A stretch of DNA of 64,000 nt from Flavobacterium azizsancarii (GCF_027980145.1 NZ_JAMZNK010000013.1:62001-126000), one strand, 5' to 3'. Numbered from the stretch's first letter, positions 44,361 through 55,163 are shown. Numbers and translations: made by a program. The notes: a model not told the origin generated them from the letters alone.

Positions 44361-44783
44361 TTATTTTTTGAGTAAATCAATTTCCTCTTTTGTATTTTGA
44401 ATAACAACCGTCATTTCGCTATACTTCCAGGTACCTTTTTTTTCAGCAACAACAAATAAAGTCGCTTTTCCTTTAGGTCCTTTGATCGGAATTTGTAAAT
44501 CACAATTTCCGCTGTCGCCGTTTGCTGTATTAATACTGCCCGAAGTCATTCCGTCATCTTCAATGGGACTTCCCAGTTTTTCAATTACCACTTTGTTCTT
44601 TTGTGCTTTGGTCATTGCTTCTTTATAAGCATCAGAATTTGTCATCATTGAGGTAACTCCAAAGAAAATACTGACTATAAACAGTACAAAAATCAACAAT
44701 AGGCTTACGCATCCTGTTGGTACAAACCATTTCCAGTTTCTCTCCCACCAACTTTTTCTTACTTCAACATAATCGTCTTCCAT
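44361..44783 (-). CDS. Coa1-family membrane protein
   Basis: 140 residues. The opening RKSWWERNWKWFVPTGCVSL leads into one transmembrane helix (~20-45), followed by an extracytoplasmic domain with VVIEKLGSPIEDDGMTSGSI and ATLFVVAEKKGTWKYSEMTV. This is the layout of the Coa1/Tim21-like family (cytochrome oxidase complex assembly protein 1 in mitochondria). In bacteria these proteins are mostly of unknown function; no cytochrome oxidase genes are nearby. Monocistronic, with terminator. Confidence 0.75.
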   Translation of the reverse strand: MEDDYVEVRKSWWERNWKWFVPTGCVSLLLIFVLFIVSIFFGVTSMMTNSDAYKEAMTKAQKNKVVIEKLGSPIEDDGMTSGSINTANGDSGNCDLQIPIKGPKGKATLFVVAEKKGTWKYSEMTVVIQNTKEEIDLLKK

Positions 44784-44899
44784 AAATAAATTTTATTTTA
44801 GATTCAGGTTTAAAGATAGAAAGATACTGTTAATTAAGATTTAAATACAAATGATTTTTAGATTGAAAATCAAGATAATTCTATTTAAACGAATTTTAA

Positions 44900-45547
44900 T
44901 TACTTCACGGCGGCATAACTATTAGTAAACAAACGGCCTTGTCCAATTTCTATCAAAGTGGTATGTGGATCGCCATAATCATCAGACATAATCGATGCCA
45001 TTTGTACATCTTTGATTCCTTTAATCTGATTGTTTTGTATGTCAAGTTCTCCGGATAAAATAATCAGATTTTGGTATTTTGCGATATAAGAGCCTCTGTC
45101 TAGTTCGCCATTGCTATGCAGCAGGATTGAGAATTTATTGCCTTCACCAGATATAAAAGAACCTTTTCCTTCCCATATTTCATTTGTAGAGTCATTAGTG
45201 TAAATAGTAAGATTTTTGAAATCAACACTTAATTTGGCTGTATTTTGGTTGGATAATGTAAGTGTTGATGTACCAAGAGTGACACCTAACAATGCATCAG
45301 TAAAATTAGACATAGTACAGCGAAAGGGATCAATTTTATAAATGCCTTCTACGTTAGGAGGAGTCGAACCTTTGTGAATGGTTATACCAAGTTGGTTGAT
45401 TGATTTTTGCATTGCTGCATCAACATAATAATCGTACGAATTTTGTTTAGGAATAGTAGTTTCGTCATTGTCAGAATCATTAGAAGAACAAGCTGTTAAG
45501 CCTAAAACAATAAAGAATAAAAATGATTTAATGGTTGTGATTTTCAT
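44900..45547 (-). CDS. Lipoprotein of unknown function
   Basis: 215 residues. The leader ends in LGLTACSSND, with lipobox Cys20, followed by an acidic linker typical of outer-leaflet lipoproteins (SSNDSDNDETT). The body is beta-rich (TSTLTLSNQNTAKLSVDFKN) and contains ISGEGNKFSILLHSNGELDR, a pattern like a lipocalin or DUF4840-type barrel. No family is assigned with certainty. The acidic residues just after the cysteine resemble the Bacteroidota lipoprotein export signal for surface display. Confidence 0.62.
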   Translation of the reverse strand: MKITTIKSFLFFIVLGLTACSSNDSDNDETTIPKQNSYDYYVDAAMQKSINQLGITIHKGSTPPNVEGIYKIDPFRCTMSNFTDALLGVTLGTSTLTLSNQNTAKLSVDFKNLTIYTNDSTNEIWEGKGSFISGEGNKFSILLHSNGELDRGSYIAKYQNLIILSGELDIQNNQIKGIKDVQMASIMSDDYGDPHTTLIEIGQGRLFTNSYAAVK

Positions 45548-45656
45548 GGTTTAAAAGGTTTTGTTATTAATATTTTTGAGAAAGAACTCGATGTTAAACT
45601 GATTATTTTGAAAAGGAATCGCAATTTATATGCTGTTTCTTTTATTATGATAATAT

Positions 45657-46220
45657 TTATAATAAATCGGAATGTTTGTTTCTTTTGTTCCCAATATGAT
45701 AAATGGTATTTCCTGTAATGGCGTCAATCTCGAATTTTTCTTCAATTACTCCATGTGGAGTAAATTCGCATGGCATACTAATAGAATACTTCATTGTTTG
45801 AGAGTTTCTGGATAAAAATGTCACCTGAGTATTGTTTTTAATTTGTTCTTTTTCATCCATCAAGTCTATTTGGTATTCGTTTTTCATTTTGTTTACCAAG
45901 TCCTGCCAGCTAAATTTATAAGGCTCATCATTATTGATTTCTTTTATAAGTTCCTGTTCATCATCGTATTCTCTTTGAAAACCAATAATACAATCATAAA
46001 AACTTTCTATTTCTTTTATTAGAGTCAACGTTTTTTTATGATACATAAATCTCTGTTTTATAGGTGTATTTAAGTAAATAATCGTTTGTTGATAAGAGTC
46101 TTTATGTTCTGTAAGGAAAATTTCAATAGTATCGCCATTAGTATTTTTAGTAATATATCGGCAGTAGGTATTGTTATCTTTTTTATGTTTTTCAAATGCT
46201 TCTAAATCGAATTTTCTCAT
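45657..46220 (-). CDS. Cytoplasmic hypothetical protein
   Basis: 187 residues with no signal peptide. It begins MRKFDLEAFEKHKKDNN and has a charged alpha/beta body (TIEIFLTEHKDSYQQTIIYL, then DLVNKMKNEYQIDLMDEKEQ). No domain was recognised. Soluble and AT-rich, it lies next to the small membrane paralogs. Such genes are often immunity-like or accessory, but there is no evidence for that here. Confidence 0.58.
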   Translation of the reverse strand: MRKFDLEAFEKHKKDNNTYCRYITKNTNGDTIEIFLTEHKDSYQQTIIYLNTPIKQRFMYHKKTLTLIKEIESFYDCIIGFQREYDDEQELIKEINNDEPYKFSWQDLVNKMKNEYQIDLMDEKEQIKNNTQVTFLSRNSQTMKYSISMPCEFTPHGVIEEKFEIDAITGNTIYHIGNKRNKHSDLL

Positions 46221-46315
46221 TTTGGGTGTTTTTTTAACAATTGCAATTTTTCCTTTTTTAAATAATATTCCGGGTGCATGACTTGTTCTTTATTCGAAAA
46301 AAAATAAAAGTCTAT

Positions 46316-46603
46316 TTAGCAAAATAGTCGGCTCATCAGAACTATGTAATAAATCGCTACTAAAAAGAAAGCGATATTAAATACTAATGAGAGCCAACCT
46401 AATACTTGTTTTTTATTTAGAAATAGTGCTATTATGGTTAATAAAGATGAAACGGTAAGCGGAACGATAGAATTGGTCAATATTGCTATTTTGCTAAAAT
46501 ATTCAAATCCGGTTGGTGCGATCAATACCAACAATACCAAAACAGCAATTATACTTATTGAAATTGTACTTAGAATTTTTGCTTTTTTATGTTTGTCTTG
46601 CAT
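46316..46603 (-). CDS. Small three-helix membrane protein, paralog 1
   Basis: 95 residues with three hydrophobic segments. The core SSLLTIIALFLNKKQVLGWL matches the corresponding segment of the two genes upstream. Unlike them it lacks the C-terminal PLGAGT motif and ends in LMSRLFC. It is the last of three tandem paralogs on the minus strand. Function is unknown. Confidence 0.6.
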   Translation of the reverse strand: MQDKHKKAKILSTISISIIAVLVLLVLIAPTGFEYFSKIAILTNSIVPLTVSSLLTIIALFLNKKQVLGWLSLVFNIAFFLVAIYYIVLMSRLFC

Positions 46604-46630
46604 TTTAATTATTGTTTTATTGTATAAAGT

Positions 46631-46942
46631 TTAGCGAGTTCCAGCTCCCAGCGGAAGATCTCCTAAGCCCGCAAATAAATAAATTGACATTATAAATGGT
46701 ATTAGAACTAATATTAATATTATCCATCCCAGAATTTGTTTTTTGTTTAGGCTAACCGCTATTATGGATAATAGCAATGCTGATAAAAGAAGAAGAGGAT
46801 ATATACAAGCTGCACTAATAGGATTTATATCTACATTGTCAGATTCTATTACTATATAGCTAAATATCATCGTGCTAATTAATAATACCAGAGAGATCAG
46901 ACTTAAGATTAGGGCAATTTTTTTGTTATTTTTCATCTTCAA
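46631..46942 (-). CDS. Small three-helix membrane protein, paralog 2
   Basis: 103 residues, three transmembrane segments. The core LSIIAVSLNKKQILGWIILI aligns with paralogs 1 and 3, and the end GDLPLGAGTR matches GLPFGAGTN of paralog 3. Its start lies 3 bases from the stop of paralog 3, so both are on one transcript. Confidence 0.65.
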   Translation of the reverse strand: MKMKNNKKIALILSLISLVLLISTMIFSYIVIESDNVDINPISAACIYPLLLLSALLLSIIAVSLNKKQILGWIILILVLIPFIMSIYLFAGLGDLPLGAGTR

Positions 46943-46945
46943 AAA

Positions 46946-47245
46946 TTAGTTTGTTCCGGCTCCAAATGGTAATCCTAAAAAGACCGATAAAGAAATAATC
47001 GATATCGCAAGCAGTACAATCGTTATTACTAAAATAACCCACCAGGTTTTTTGTTTTTTATTGCGGTATATCGCTATAATCGAAAAAAGTAATATTGCTA
47101 AAAAAATATAAGGAGAGATAAGAAGTATGCTCATTATATTTAAGCCCTGAGCGCTGGAAGGAACTACCATCGAAGATATGATCCATACCAAGAGGATAAT
47201 AAGCAGTAAAGAAATTATAACTTTTATAATCTTTGATGTCTTCAT
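46946..47245 (-). CDS. Small three-helix membrane protein, paralog 3
   Basis: 99 residues, three transmembrane segments, first gene of the tandem set. The core FSIIAIYRNKKQKTWWVILV and the end LGLPFGAGTN match paralog 2. The conserved NKKQ turn and PxGAGT end are the only family marks. Function is unknown. Confidence 0.65.
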   Translation of the reverse strand: MKTSKIIKVIISLLLIILLVWIISSMVVPSSAQGLNIMSILLISPYIFLAILLFSIIAIYRNKKQKTWWVILVITIVLLAISIISLSVFLGLPFGAGTN

Positions 47246-47576
47246 TAAAAATCCATTTAATTAAAATTGACTGGTAATCGTAAGATATTTTTGTCTTGAA
47301 AAAGCAATCTTAGTTTCATTATCAATTTATAGTGCAAAAGTCTTTTTAATTACTAAGTATTATTATCAATAAAAGTTTTTAAAATAATAATTTAGGGTAT
47401 TTTTTTATTTTTACAGATGACGCTCAGGGAAGTAAGTTTTTTTGATAGATATAATTTTAAGACTAAATTCGATTCTGATTTTATCTTAGAAAATATAAAG
47501 CTGAAATATAAATGACATAAAAAAAGTGACTTGCTTCAAAAAAGAAACAAGCCACTTAATATTTTAAATTATGTTG
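47246..47576. other. Spacer with L,D-transpeptidase terminator
   Basis: 331 bases without a gene. An imperfect hairpin at about 47524-47557 (AAGTGACTTGCTTC / GAAACAAGCCACTT) with T-runs ends the transpeptidase transcript. Nothing else was recognised in the AT-rich remainder. Confidence 0.55.
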
Positions 47577-49148
47577 TTAGTTAGCCACCACTTCTGACTG
47601 AGGTAAAAGAGTTTTACTTAAATCACTATCTCTTTCATAAACATCCTGATAGAAACCAATTTCTCCATTTTCATTTACCAATGAAGTAAAGTAAGTGATG
47701 TAAATAGGCACTTTTTTAGATAATTTAAAACTGTTTTCTGTTTTACCTTCCATAGCTTTATCAATTTTGTCGGGAGTCCATTCCGGATAATCTTTAAGCA
47801 TTGCAATCGCTAGTTCTTTTGCCATTTTTACATTGATACAACCATGGCTGAAAGTTCTTTTCTCGAAATCGAACAATGTTTTAGACGGTGTATCATGCAT
47901 ATAAATATCATCTGGATTTGGAAACATAAATTTTACCAATCCCAGAGAATTATCAGGTCCCGGTTTTTGTCTTACCTGACCATTTACTATTTCCATATTT
48001 TTATCTGCAAGATAATTTTTATCTGCAGCAATTTTACCTTTCAATTCATTGTTTACAATACTTTGCGGAACAGTCCAGTAAGGACTAAAAACGATTCTGT
48101 CAATTTCACCGTTAAAAATGGTTGTTTTAGTCAATGGCGCGCCAACAAATACACTTGAGGTCAATTGTACCTTTCCGTTTTTAACATAAATTAATTCATA
48201 CGACGGAACATTTACCAAAACATACTCATCGCTGGCAGCAATCTGAGCCGAAATAGCGCGACATCTTTCCATATTAAGTTTTAGCGTCTCCATTTTATCA
48301 GAAAGCGGTACGTTCATTTCCTTGATATGTTCCTCTGCTAAAATATAGTTAGGTTTAAAACCATTACGAACTTTATATTTCATTACGGCATCCATCAATT
48401 CACGATCATAAACATCGCTTTTAGAGTTAGTTTTTAAATCTCCTAATAAGTACAAACGGGTTCTAACCTGTGCAATTGTTTTCGAAACGGCATCCGGACG
48501 TAAATCTTTATAATGTGTTTCTTCCGGAACAATAGGTTTCCATTTATTAGAACGTTCCATTTTTTTATATTTTTTTAGAACGTCCTGCAATTTATAATAC
48601 TGATCATATTCTACTTTAGCATCTACAGTTGTTGTTGAAGCAGTTGCTTCTTCGATCGTGCTGTAATTTAAAAAATCTTTCAACATAGCATCATAGGACA
48701 CTTTTTTCTTAGAGTCTGAATTTGTTTTTTTTGCATAAGCAACATATAAAGAACTCAAAAGCATATCTGCATCCGTTTTTGATAGTTTTGATTCTGATGA
48801 AGAAAAAAGCGCGTCAATTTCATTTTGATAAGGAATAGCTAAATCATTCGTTTTTTTTGCTTTCTCATATAATACAGATCCAAATTCGTTAATGTCATCT
48901 TCATCGAACCATATAGTTCCCAAAGTTCTGTTTTTGTATAATGACATTACATCAGATTTATATTTTTTTAAATCCGAATATCTTTTAAAGAAATCATTCG
49001 AAAGTGCGTCTACATCAGAATCTGAGTTGTAAACGGTTGCAATAGTTGAAGTTTTTTTGTGTAAAAGGATTTCGTTTTCAGATGTCTTAAAAGAAGATAC
49101 AAAAAAACTCAAGCTTAAAATTAGGGCGATTGGATATAATGTTTTCAT
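47577..49148 (-). CDS. L,D-transpeptidase (YcbB/LdtD-like)
   Basis: 523 residues; makes 3-3 cross-links in peptidoglycan or attaches proteins to it in the periplasm. A signal peptide is followed by a ~200-residue helical N-region and a peptidoglycan-binding-like segment (VYDRELMDAVMKYKVRNGFK). The YkuD catalytic domain starts at YVLVNVPSYELIYVKNGKVQ and has the active-site motif TFSHGCINV with catalytic Cys, plus the upstream His of YMHDTPSKTLF. The order and the split YkuD domain with a capping insert resemble the E. coli LdtD (YcbB) type. It is divergent from icmF across 305 bases. Confidence 0.92.
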   Translation of the reverse strand: MKTLYPIALILSLSFFVSSFKTSENEILLHKKTSTIATVYNSDSDVDALSNDFFKRYSDLKKYKSDVMSLYKNRTLGTIWFDEDDINEFGSVLYEKAKKTNDLAIPYQNEIDALFSSSESKLSKTDADMLLSSLYVAYAKKTNSDSKKKVSYDAMLKDFLNYSTIEEATASTTTVDAKVEYDQYYKLQDVLKKYKKMERSNKWKPIVPEETHYKDLRPDAVSKTIAQVRTRLYLLGDLKTNSKSDVYDRELMDAVMKYKVRNGFKPNYILAEEHIKEMNVPLSDKMETLKLNMERCRAISAQIAASDEYVLVNVPSYELIYVKNGKVQLTSSVFVGAPLTKTTIFNGEIDRIVFSPYWTVPQSIVNNELKGKIAADKNYLADKNMEIVNGQVRQKPGPDNSLGLVKFMFPNPDDIYMHDTPSKTLFDFEKRTFSHGCINVKMAKELAIAMLKDYPEWTPDKIDKAMEGKTENSFKLSKKVPIYITYFTSLVNENGEIGFYQDVYERDSDLSKTLLPQSEVVAN

Positions 49149-49453
49149 TTTTTTAAATTTTTACGTTTACTATTTAATGTAAAAGTTTTAGGTAAAAATT
49201 TGGGGCTTTTCTACCCTGCTAAATTACTTTATGATGCTGGAAAACAAGTTGTTGTATTCTGTTTAAATTTTTCAAGATTACCATGTTATCAAAAAATCTA
49301 TAATACTTGTATAGGATATATACGATAACGATTGAAATAGTTACACGTATAGATTAAAAAAACATTTATTTTTTTGTTAACATAAAGCTATAACAATAAC
49401 CAAATATTAAAATATTTTGTAAATTGCTCCCTTAAAATTATCATATTCATAAA
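49149..49453. other. Divergent region between L,D-transpeptidase and icmF
   Basis: 305 bases without a gene. TAATTTAG-like sequence on the minus strand (about 49218-49225) is a weak -7 candidate for the transpeptidase. TATTTTGTAAATTG at 49413-49426 is a weak candidate for icmF. Nothing else was recognised. Confidence 0.4.
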
Positions 49454-52400
49454 ATGGAGCAACAAATACCATATATTCCTAAAAATAAAGTAAGAATTGT
49501 TACAGCAGCATCTCTTTTTGACGGCCATGACGCAGCGATCAATATCATGCGTCGTATTATTCAGTCAACCGGAGTCGAAGTGATACATCTGGGTCACGAT
49601 CGAAGTGTCGAAGAAGTGGTAAATACCGCTATTCAGGAAGATGCAAATGCCATTGCAATGACTTCATACCAAGGAGGTCACAATGAATACTTTAAATATA
49701 TGTATGACTTGCTTCAGGAAAAAGGAGCGGGACATATTAAGATTTTTGGCGGTGGAGGCGGTGTAATCCTGCCAAGCGAAATTGCTGAATTACAGGATTA
49801 TGGTATTACCAGAATTTATTCTCCTGATGATGGTCGTTCTTTAGGTTTACAAGGAATGATCAACGATTTGGTAGAACGTTCAGATTATCCTATTGGGGAT
49901 AAACTAAACGGAGAAATCGATCACATCGAAAACAAAATTCCAACCGCCATTGCACGATTAATTTCGGCAGCGGAGAATTTCCCTGAGATTGCAAAACCTG
50001 TTTTTGATAAAATACATACCAGCAATACCAACTCTAAAATTCCGGTTCTTGGAATTACCGGAACTGGTGGAGCAGGAAAATCATCTTTGGTAGATGAATT
50101 GGTTCGTCGATTTTTGATTGATTTCCCGGAGAAAACTATCGGATTGATTTCTGTCGATCCTTCGAAACGTAAAACGGGCGGAGCACTTTTAGGAGACAGA
50201 ATTAGAATGAATGCCATAAATAATCCTCGCGTTTATATGCGTTCATTGGCAACACGTCAATCAAACCTGGCTTTGTCAAAATATGTAGCCGAAGCGATTC
50301 AGGTTCTAAAAGCAGCAAAATATGATTTGATTATCTTGGAAACTTCAGGAATTGGGCAATCAGATACTGAGATTATGGATCATTCTGATGTATCCTTATA
50401 TGTAATGACGCCAGAATTTGGAGCAGCAACACAATTGGAGAAAATCGACATGCTTGATTTTGCTGATTTAGTAGCGTTGAATAAGTTTGACAAAAGAGGC
50501 GCACTTGACGCAATTCGCGACGTTAAAAAACAATACCAAAGAAACCATAATTTATGGGATAAAAATCCTGACGAAATGCCGGTATTTGGAACCATTGCTT
50601 CACAGTTTAACGATCCGGGAATGAACACGCTTTATAAAGCGATCATGGATAAGATTGTCGAAAAAACAGATTCTGAATTAAAATCGACTTTTGAGATCAC
50701 ACGCGAAATGAGCGAGAAAATCTTCGTGATTCCACCACACAGAACCCGTTATTTATCTGAAATTGCAGAGAGTAACAGATCGTATGACGAAAGTGCACTT
50801 TCGCAACAAAAAGTAGCGCAGAAACTATACGGAATCTTTAAAACCATAGAATCGGTTTCAGGAAAAGTTCCGCAAATCAATAAAGCAGGAATCGATGACG
50901 ATAGTGTCATCCTGAGTGCAGCGCAAGGACTTGACGAAAATAGAATCTTTCTTAACCTTTTACTGAATCAATTTGATAAAGTAAAAATGGACTTAGATCC
51001 CTACAATTGGGAAATTATCCTGAATTGGGACGAGAAAGTAAACAAATACAAAAATCCGGTTTACACGTTTAAAGTTCGTGATAAAGAAATTAAAATCGCG
51101 ACACATACAGAGAGTTTATCACATTTACAGATTCCTAAAATAGCTTTGCCTAAATACGAAGCGTGGGGTGATATCCTGCGTTGGAATTTGCAGGAAAATG
51201 TTCCGGGAGAATTTCCTTTTGCTTCAGGATTGTATCCTTTTAAACGTGAAGGCGAAGATCCGTCAAGAATGTTTGCAGGCGAGGGTGGACCGGAAAGAAC
51301 CAACAAACGTTTTCATTATGTGAGCGCAGGATTGCCGGCAAAACGACTTTCGACAGCTTTTGATAGTGTGACTTTATACGGAAATGATCCGGATATTCGT
51401 CCTGATATTTACGGAAAAATTGGAAATGCAGGAGTTTCGATCTGTTGTCTTGATGATGCCAAAAAGCTATACTCAGGTTTCGATTTGGTTCATGCTTTGA
51501 CATCGGTAAGTATGACCATAAATGGGCCTGCGCCAATGTTGTTGGGATTCTTTATGAATGCGGCGATCGATCAGCAATGCGAATATTATATCAAAGCGAA
51601 CGAACTTGAAAAAGAAGTTGAAGCTAAAATCAACAAAATATACAAAGAAAGCGGATTAGAACGCCCTAAATATCAAGGCGATTTACCAGAAGGAAACAAT
51701 GGTTTAGGATTAATGCTTTTGGGAGTTACCGGAGATCAGGTTTTGCCTCAGGAAATGTATAATGATATTAAAGCCAAAACATTATCGCAAGTTCGTGGTA
51801 CGGTTCAGGCCGATATTCTAAAAGAAGATCAGGCGCAAAACACCTGTATTTTCTCCACCGAATTTGCATTGAGATTAATGGGTGATGTTCAGGAATATTT
51901 TATTACCAAAAACGTTCGTAATTTCTATTCGGTTTCGATTTCAGGATATCATATTGCCGAGGCAGGAGCGAACCCAATTACACAATTGGCATTCACGCTT
52001 TCTAATGGTTTCACTTACGTAGAATATTATTTGAGCCGCGGCATGAGCATCAACGATTTTGGACCTAATTTATCGTTCTTCTTCTCGAACGGAGTAGATC
52101 CTGAATATTCGGTTATTGGTCGTGTGGCACGTAAAATCTGGGCAAAAGCCATGAAAAACAAATACGGGGCCAACGAAAGAGCACAAATGCTAAAGTATCA
52201 TATTCAGACTTCGGGACGTTCGTTGCACGCGCAGGAAATTGATTTTAATGATATCAGAACCACTTTGCAGGCTTTGTATGCGATTTACGACAACTGTAAT
52301 TCATTGCACACAAATGCTTATGATGAAGCAATTACAACACCAACCGAAGAATCTGTGCGTCGTGCGATGGCAATTCAGTTGATTATTAATAAAGAATTAG

Positions 52401-52894
52401 GTCTGGCGAAAAACGAAAACCCAATTCAGGGATCTTTCATAATCGAAGAATTGACGGATTTGGTAGAAGCGGCAGTTCTGCAAGAATTCGACCGAATCAC
52501 AGAACGTGGAGGTGTTCTTGGTGCAATGGAAACGATGTACCAGCGTTCTAAAATTCAGGAAGAAAGTTTGTATTACGAAACCCTGAAACACAACGGAGAT
52601 TTCCCAATTGTGGGTGTCAACACGTTCCTGAGTTCAAAAGGTTCTCCAACGGTAATTCCGGCAGAAGTAATTCGCGCCACCGAAGAAGAAAAACAATATC
52701 AGATTACGATGCTCGATAACTTGCACCAGTTTCACGAAGCAAAAGTAAACGAGCATCTTAACAAATTACAAGAAGCAGCCATTAAAAACGAAAACTTATT
52801 CGACCATTTAATGGAAGCTACAAAGGTTTGTTCTTTGGGTCAAATTACTTCGGCATTGTTTGAAGTAGGCGGGCAGTATAGAAGGAATATGTAG
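49454..52894 (+). CDS. icmF: Fused isobutyryl-CoA mutase-type B12 enzyme (IcmF)
   Basis: 1146 residues in the unusual IcmF order: B12-binding domain first, then a MeaB-like GTPase, then the TIM-barrel mutase. The cobalamin-ligand motif is DGHD with His25, followed by [11 protein letters not shown] and IFGGGGGVI. The GTPase P-loop is [12 protein letters not shown] (200-211). The mutase part has [20 protein letters not shown] and [20 protein letters not shown], typical of IcmF rather than separate methylmalonyl-CoA mutase. IcmF proteins interconvert isobutyryl-CoA with butyryl-CoA (and pivalyl/isovaleryl pairs) using adenosylcobalamin. Often mislabelled methylmalonyl-CoA mutase. Full length and monocistronic, with terminator. 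Confidence 0.93.
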   Translation: MEQQIPYIPKNKVRIVTAASLFDGHDAAINIMRRIIQSTGVEVIHLGHDRSVEEVVNTAIQEDANAIAMTSYQGGHNEYFKYMYDLLQEKGAGHIKIFGGGGGVILPSEIAELQDYGITRIYSPDDGRSLGLQGMINDLVERSDYPIGDKLNGEIDHIENKIPTAIARLISAAENFPEIAKPVFDKIHTSNTNSKIPVLGITGTGGAGKSSLVDELVRRFLIDFPEKTIGLISVDPSKRKTGGALLGDRIRMNAINNPRVYMRSLATRQSNLALSKYVAEAIQVLKAAKYDLIILETSGIGQSDTEIMDHSDVSLYVMTPEFGAATQLEKIDMLDFADLVALNKFDKRGALDAIRDVKKQYQRNHNLWDKNPDEMPVFGTIASQFNDPGMNTLYKAIMDKIVEKTDSELKSTFEITREMSEKIFVIPPHRTRYLSEIAESNRSYDESALSQQKVAQKLYGIFKTIESVSGKVPQINKAGIDDDSVILSAAQGLDENRIFLNLLLNQFDKVKMDLDPYNWEIILNWDEKVNKYKNPVYTFKVRDKEIKIATHTESLSHLQIPKIALPKYEAWGDILRWNLQENVPGEFPFASGLYPFKREGEDPSRMFAGEGGPERTNKRFHYVSAGLPAKRLSTAFDSVTLYGNDPDIRPDIYGKIGNAGVSICCLDDAKKLYSGFDLVHALTSVSMTINGPAPMLLGFFMNAAIDQQCEYYIKANELEKEVEAKINKIYKESGLERPKYQGDLPEGNNGLGLMLLGVTGDQVLPQEMYNDIKAKTLSQVRGTVQADILKEDQAQNTCIFSTEFALRLMGDVQEYFITKNVRNFYSVSISGYHIAEAGANPITQLAFTLSNGFTYVEYYLSRGMSINDFGPNLSFFFSNGVDPEYSVIGRVARKIWAKAMKNKYGANERAQMLKYHIQTSGRSLHAQEIDFNDIRTTLQALYAIYDNCNSLHTNAYDEAITTPTEESVRRAMAIQLIINKELGLAKNENPIQGSFIIEELTDLVEAAVLQEFDRITERGGVLGAMETMYQRSKIQEESLYYETLKHNGDFPIVGVNTFLSSKGSPTVIPAEVIRATEEEKQYQITMLDNLHQFHEAKVNEHLNKLQEAAIKNENLFDHLMEATKVCSLGQITSALFEVGGQYRRNM

Positions 52895-52912
52895 AAATTT
52901 TAGATTTATGGA

Positions 52913-52939
52913 AAAACCTCTCAGATAATGGGAGGTTTT
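52913..52939 (+). terminator. Terminator after icmF
   Basis: The stem AAAACCTC / GAGGTTTT is followed by a T-run, 18 bases after the icmF stop codon. Confidence 0.75.
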
Positions 52940-53258
52940 TTTTGTGCTTGAAAATGAAAAAACTAATAAATGTCCTATTCTGTTATTTGTTTAACGTATT
53001 GCAGTCATTGAATGCTTTTTTTTGATTTTAATTTACTAGATCGACTTTATTAGGGATTAAAAATCAAGTATTTAAAAAATATGTAGTTTGATACTGTACA
53101 AGATATTACCTCTGATGCAGGATCCAAAGGTTACAAATGATATTGGTGTACAGCCGTAATGATTAAAATAGGCGTCCTTTAAAACAAACTAATACAGTAG
53201 TTTACAGTAGCAGAAAAAATAATTGCCAACTAAGGCGAGTATTCAAATTTTATTAAAT
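52940..53258. other. Spacer upstream of the putative effector gene
   Basis: About 319 bases. No clear promoter was found. An in-frame TAA at 53220-53222 immediately precedes a possible TTG start at 53223. Short in-frame pieces such as DTVQDITSDAGSKGYK (53089-53139) read like protein, so this stretch may hold decayed coding sequence of a longer effector N-terminus; this is speculative. Confidence 0.35.
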
Positions 53259-54674
53259 ATGGAAGAAGGCGGAAATATCATTCGTAACGTATTTGGAAGG
53301 TCTTATAAAGAAGCAGAGTCTATTATAATACATGCCTCTGAAGGAGACTTGAACTTCATTTCTCCAAAAGGGATAAATTTTTATGGAAAAAACGGAGGGA
53401 AAAAGTTTGGAAATTTTGTAGCAAGAGAAGAAGTAGCAACAACCACAAATAAAATAGACAAAGTTAAAGAAATTGAGCTTTTAACTGTTTTAGATAAAGG
53501 TTCTAAAAACGATAATAACATTAACAGTACTACATTTCAAGACGGAATGGTTTTTGGGAAGGCGTATCATTTTAAAGTAAAAAGTTATGTTCAAAATCCT
53601 CCTGCAAATATTGCTGACATTAAATGGATGTTGAAATACCATAGCCCATCTCAAAATAAATGGTTGGAAATCCCTCTTTCTGTAAAAGGAGATTCTGTAA
53701 TAATCACAATGAATGACAAAGATATGTGTGGACGTTTTATTTATCTTCGTGCCTATATACAAGATCCAGAGAGCGAAGGGGAATATAAACAGTGGAAACA
53801 CAATCGTTTTCTATGGTTTGACAGAACAAAAGTTCACAAACAAATAATGGATCGTATTAAAGATCCTTGGAAAATTAATCAGGGAAATAGCTCTCTATGC
53901 GGTATGGCGGCCTTATATTATGCAATGGCTAAGAAAGATGCAAGTGCTTACGAAAAACTTGCAAAAGAGCTTTTTAGAACAGGAGAATATCATATTGGGA
54001 GTTATGTGCTAAAACCGCACGATAAAGCTTTAAGCATGTACGAAACAAATCCGTCAGATCGTAATTATAAAGCAATGAAAATGCCAGACATAGACTGGAT
54101 TGTTCTTGCCACAACAAGAAGCAAAGAAAGTCTAAATAGTCAATTTGTTTACAATGGCTTTGAAAATGGTGACATAGACATGATGAAAGGTATAAGCTGG
54201 CCTGAGATGCTAACGAGAATGTGTAAGGAAGTTGCCGGTTTTAGTTCTGTTGAAGCAATTGATTTAGGTTTGCTGGAAATTGCTGAAAAAAAAGGAATAT
54301 CTGCAAAATTATATGATGCTCTTGGTGATATTGATATTATGCATCTTAAAAATATTGTTCGAAAGTATAAACAAGGACATACTATTTTGATGATGATCGA
54401 CAGTAGTATGATTGATGATGAACCGGGTTATAATCTAAAGGATTTGACAACAGACTCCCACTGGGTTGTTTATGAAGGGGGATTAAATTTTATTGATGTA
54501 GGAGAAAGCAAGTTTGTTGGTTTTAAAATTTATACTTGGGGGTATGATACTGTTAATCAAATTGATGAATTTAAAAAGCCTTCTCCGTCTAGTAAGATTT
54601 TAATTCATGCACATCAGAGAATCAAGATTGAATCTTTTAAATCCAATTATTATGGGTACATTGAAGTATTTTAG
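53259..54674 (+). CDS. Putative papain-like (cysteine protease fold) secreted effector
   Basis: 471 residues from the ATG at 53259 (a TTG start at 53223 adds 12). Residues ~1-55 have a short beta-repeat style (SIIIHASEGDLNFISPKGIN) seen in trafficking parts of Bacteroidota secreted proteins. Residues ~70-190 look like an Ig-like/beta domain. The rest has a Cys-His layout: Cys214 in NQGNSSLCGMAALYYA and His401 in TTDSHWVVYEGG, as in papain-like/C39-like toxins. The stop overlaps the start of a small lipoprotein gene. A second copy of its 3' end lies downstream. No secretion machinery is in the window, so delivery (T6SS or other) is unknown. Effector status is inference. Confidence 0.6.
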   Translation: MEEGGNIIRNVFGRSYKEAESIIIHASEGDLNFISPKGINFYGKNGGKKFGNFVAREEVATTTNKIDKVKEIELLTVLDKGSKNDNNINSTTFQDGMVFGKAYHFKVKSYVQNPPANIADIKWMLKYHSPSQNKWLEIPLSVKGDSVIITMNDKDMCGRFIYLRAYIQDPESEGEYKQWKHNRFLWFDRTKVHKQIMDRIKDPWKINQGNSSLCGMAALYYAMAKKDASAYEKLAKELFRTGEYHIGSYVLKPHDKALSMYETNPSDRNYKAMKMPDIDWIVLATTRSKESLNSQFVYNGFENGDIDMMKGISWPEMLTRMCKEVAGFSSVEAIDLGLLEIAEKKGISAKLYDALGDIDIMHLKNIVRKYKQGHTILMMIDSSMIDDEPGYNLKDLTTDSHWVVYEGGLNFIDVGESKFVGFKIYTWGYDTVNQIDEFKKPSPSSKILIHAHQRIKIESFKSNYYGYIEVF

Positions 54675-55140
54675 TTACTTATCTTTTATTTTGTTATTTA
54701 TAAGTTGCAATGAATATAATGACGAACGCCACTCTTTCAATACAATTTTGCTTCAGCAATGGAATTTTTCTAATTGTCCTAAAAAAATTATTTTTGAAAA
54801 ATATTTAAAAAATTCAAATTTTAAAAATATAATTGAGAAAGATTCTAGTTTTAATATTATTTGCGATTCTATAAATAAGCAAATAATTATTAGTCCATAT
54901 GAACCTTATATCGACAAGATTAACTATGACATAAAATTAATCATTGATGATGATATAGAGTATGAAATTAAGGATATTAAGAGTAAGTTAGATACGAGTT
55001 TTTATAGTTTTTCAGTGGGGCGTAAATATTATATAAATTACAGTATTTATTCTATGACCGTAAATGGGAATAAATCAATTCAAAATAATGACGTAAATAT
55101 TGTCATATCTGCTAATGATGGTACGATTAAAAAAAAATAA
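54652..55140 (+). CDS. Probable immunity lipoprotein
   Basis: The start at 54652 (MGTLKYFSYLSFILLFISCN) gives a lipoprotein leader with Cys19; the frame opens further upstream without a better start. It overlaps the effector's 3' end by 23 bases, which implies translational coupling. The mature ~143 residues are AT-rich coding, acidic and beta-rich (IISPYEPYIDKINYDIKLII). A small exported lipoprotein fused by overlap to a putative periplasmic protease toxin is the classical immunity position. No sequence family was recognised; the role comes from context only. Confidence 0.55.
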   Translation: MGTLKYFSYLSFILLFISCNEYNDERHSFNTILLQQWNFSNCPKKIIFEKYLKNSNFKNIIEKDSSFNIICDSINKQIIISPYEPYIDKINYDIKLIIDDDIEYEIKDIKSKLDTSFYSFSVGRKYYINYSIYSMTVNGNKSIQNNDVNIVISANDGTIKKK

Positions 55141-55163
55141 TTCATTATCATTGAGAGTGACCC

